Source of the DNA: Mycobacteriales bacterium
GTDB taxonomy: Bacteria > Actinomycetota > Actinomycetes > Mycobacteriales > QHCE01
Direction of reading: 5' to 3'
Assembly (NCBI GenBank): GCA_013362805.1
Contig: JABFVL010000025.1
Location: 1 to 64,000, forward strand
DNA: 64,000 bases
Shown: in pieces, positions 62,688 through 64,000 of the stretch
Layout: each line of letters begins with the position of its first letter
How positions within the stretch are numbered: position 1 is the stretch's first letter
Notes under the pieces: model-generated
What the model was told of the DNA's origin: nothing
Database searches by the model: none
Seen by the model: only the letters and a program-made list of their open reading frames with translations
Translations under genes and position numbers: made by a program

Positions 62688-64000
62688 CTACTTTTCGGGC
62701 ATAGCGAGAGCCAACGGCGTCTGCTGGCTGCCCTGTCCGAGAGGGTTATCGGCGAACAAGTCTTCGAAGAACGAGGCTTCTTTGTCAGCGTCCAATCCAA
62801 GAACATTTCGCCCGATGTCGTTCGCGTCAATCACAACAACACCACGCATACCGTTCGCGGCCTCAGCGAGACCATCCGCACGAAGCGCTTCTTCGATGGC
62901 GATATGCAGCTTGGCGGCCACCTTGTCGGGTTCTGCTGGAGGCAGTTTCGCCGACACATTCGCCGGATAGACGGAGTATTCGGTAGGCCCATCGATAGCG
63001 CGCACGGAGTGGCCCGCGAATTGGTAGAACAGACCGCGCTTACCCACCAATTTGCCGGCCGCGCTGATCACGCTGGCGCCCAGAATACGCGGCAAACCGG
63101 CTTCTTGGATTGCAAGTTGCATCGTCCAGGGGCTGCCCAGGCCAATCCCGTATGGCGTCTTCACCACGAACTTACTCAAGGTGCGTGCCCACCAGGTGGG
63201 CTCAATGTCCCACACAAAGTAAGAACGGCCTTGCATGATGGCGATGATCTTCTCGCTCACCATCAGGTACCAACCAGTATTGAGCGCGTTGGTGAACCGA
63301 GGCTCGGCGTGCGCATGCTTCACGACCTCGCGCACATAGCCGCCAATTTTGCTTTCGATGGGGTCGCCTTTATCGAAAATGTCGGTGCGGATGGGCAGGC
63401 GCAACCACTGTTCACCACGTACTTCAATTTCCAGCTGCTTTCCAGCATTCGCTTCGAGCATGCCCTTGACTGGCTCAGGCTCAGCCTCATCTGGCTTGGG
63501 GTCTAGAAATTCTTGCGCCCAAAGCTCCACCTGCAAAATGCGCCAGAAAAGTTCAACATCGGTGTTGCGGCCTTTGATGAAGCCCTCGAAAGCGATTCGC
63601 ACCGCTTCTGGATCGAACCAGCCGCGCGAGACAAACGATTCGGTGTGCAGGATCTCGTAGGTCCGATTCTTGAGCCGCAAGAGCCAGTCACGCAGGGGCG
63701 CGGAAGGTCGACGTCCACCCACCGCGCGACGCGCACCAGGGGGGACGACATCGGCTGGCACTGGCGCGGTCAGATATGGCATCACGACCCGAACGTTGAA
63801 CCGGTCGCTGATGCGGTCGCCTACCCGACGCCATGCGGCGCTCCAGTCAGTCACCGTTACCGTGGTGACGGACTGCCCAACCACAGCTGATGAGGCAAGG
63901 AGCTGCATGGCTGGGAAAGGCTTGCGGGCCGGCGCTGGCGCACCGGCTTCCACTGGGTCATAGAGGGCGGTCACGCCATCTTCAGCTGCGGCGCGCGCTG
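62688..64000 (-). CDS. asparagine-synthase-like tail joined to CofE-like F420-0:glutamate ligase domain, 5' end outside window
   Basis: The frame is open to the window edge; a GTG at 63974 could be a start, but the sequence before it also reads as protein. From about residue 40 (counted from 63974) it carries VRVVMPYLTAPVPADVVPPG and then LRDWLLRLKNRTYEILHTES, GWFDPEAVRIAFEGFIKGRN and VELFWRILQVELWAQEFLDP, which read like the C-terminal end of class B asparagine synthases. From about residue 195 comes a domain matching the F420-0:gamma-glutamyl ligase family: YLMVSEKIIAIMQGRSYFV, TPYGIGLGSPWTMQLAIQEA and GVVVIDANDIGRNVLG. The fused order suggests an amide-bond-forming enzyme; product unknown. 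Confidence 0.7.
   Translation of the reverse strand, partial: ARAAAEDGVTALYDPVEAGAPAPARKPFPAMQLLASSAVVGQSVTTVTVTDWSAAWRRVGDRISDRFNVRVVMPYLTAPVPADVVPPGARRAVGGRRPSAPLRDWLLRLKNRTYEILHTESFVSRGWFDPEAVRIAFEGFIKGRNTDVELFWRILQVELWAQEFLDPKPDEAEPEPVKGMLEANAGKQLEIEVRGEQWLRLPIRTDIFDKGDPIESKIGGYVREVVKHAHAEPRFTNALNTGWYLMVSEKIIAIMQGRSYFVWDIEPTWWARTLSKFVVKTPYGIGLGSPWTMQLAIQEAGLPRILGASVISAAGKLVGKRGLFYQFAGHSVRAIDGPTEYSVYPANVSAKLPPAEPDKVAAKLHIAIEEALRADGLAEAANGMRGVVVIDANDIGRNVLGLDADKEASFFEDLFADNPLGQGSQQTPLALAMPEK

Noticed and set aside
1..64000. CRISPR arrays or rRNA genes
   Set aside because: No regularly spaced direct repeats and no rRNA-like sequence were seen on reading through the window.

Overview
The window is one chromosomal segment of a Gram-positive actinobacterium. 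Moderately high GC, frequent GTG starts, the neighbourhood ispH - xseA - glpX - class I fumarase - fumC - transglycosylase - PhoH-type ATPase - GTP-dependent PEP carboxykinase, and typical actinomycete regulators (HxlR, MarR, XRE, and an HTH protein with a TYPSRSQFHRWL-type N-terminus) all point there. The order resembles that seen in Micromonospora- and Glycomyces-like lineages; the family assignment is inference from memory. Many long Ala/Pro/Gln-rich proteins of unknown function are interspersed, which suggests a lineage with a large taxon-restricted protein set.

Layout. 1-3.6 kb: an MMPL exporter cut by the window edge, an overlapping sensor kinase/response regulator pair, and a NUDIX hydrolase, all on the minus strand. 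3.9-7.2 kb: two taxon-restricted proteins (one with calcium-loop-like DxDxDG repeats), then an ABC-F ATPase behind a structured leader with candidate leader peptides. 7.3-9.2 kb: a DHA2-like MFS exporter divergent from an HxlR regulator. 9.2-15.6 kb: DNA maintenance (LigC-type ligase, Ada/AlkA fusion, Ogt), YchF, a YbaK-like protein and a P-loop-deficient ABC-like protein. 15.7-20.2 kb: a thioredoxin-like protein, a heterodimeric ABC exporter and a TusA-like protein. 20.2-22.5 kb: a 771-residue protein with a visible internal duplication. 22.7-28.8 kb: rmuC, then an accessory stretch containing a compact HTH / HExxxH-metallopeptidase-like / gamma-glutamylcyclotransferase-like operon and a small Cys protein.

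28.9-43.6 kb is a conserved central-metabolism block: ispH (with an in-frame TAA stop), xseA (no xseB beside it), glpX, both fumarase classes in tandem, and an SLT transglycosylase. Into it are set a two-gene unknown operon (31.5-34.2 kb), a cupin/MarR divergent pair, and a 999-residue protein with two pairs of internal repeats. 43.9-49.3 kb: small unknown genes, an XRE/TPR-like regulator, a zinc alcohol dehydrogenase with an SRPBCC protein, and a PIN-PhoH protein whose start is overlapped by an upstream ORF. 49.6-57.1 kb: a 194-residue protein and two divergent proteins of over 1000 residues. 57.2-60.4 kb: a glycosyltransferase fused to a zeta-toxin-like kinase, divergent from a GT2-like glycosyltransferase. 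60.5-64 kb: PEP carboxykinase and an open frame running off the window that joins an asparagine-synthase-like tail to a CofE-like domain.

The recognised genes cover gluconeogenesis and TCA steps (PEPCK, class II FBPase, fumarases), alkylation and strand-break repair, and efflux or drug protection. The points most worth checking are the ispH nonsense codon, the glycosyltransferase-zeta fusion, the ABC-F leader, the HTH-metallopeptidase operon, and the large duplicated proteins.
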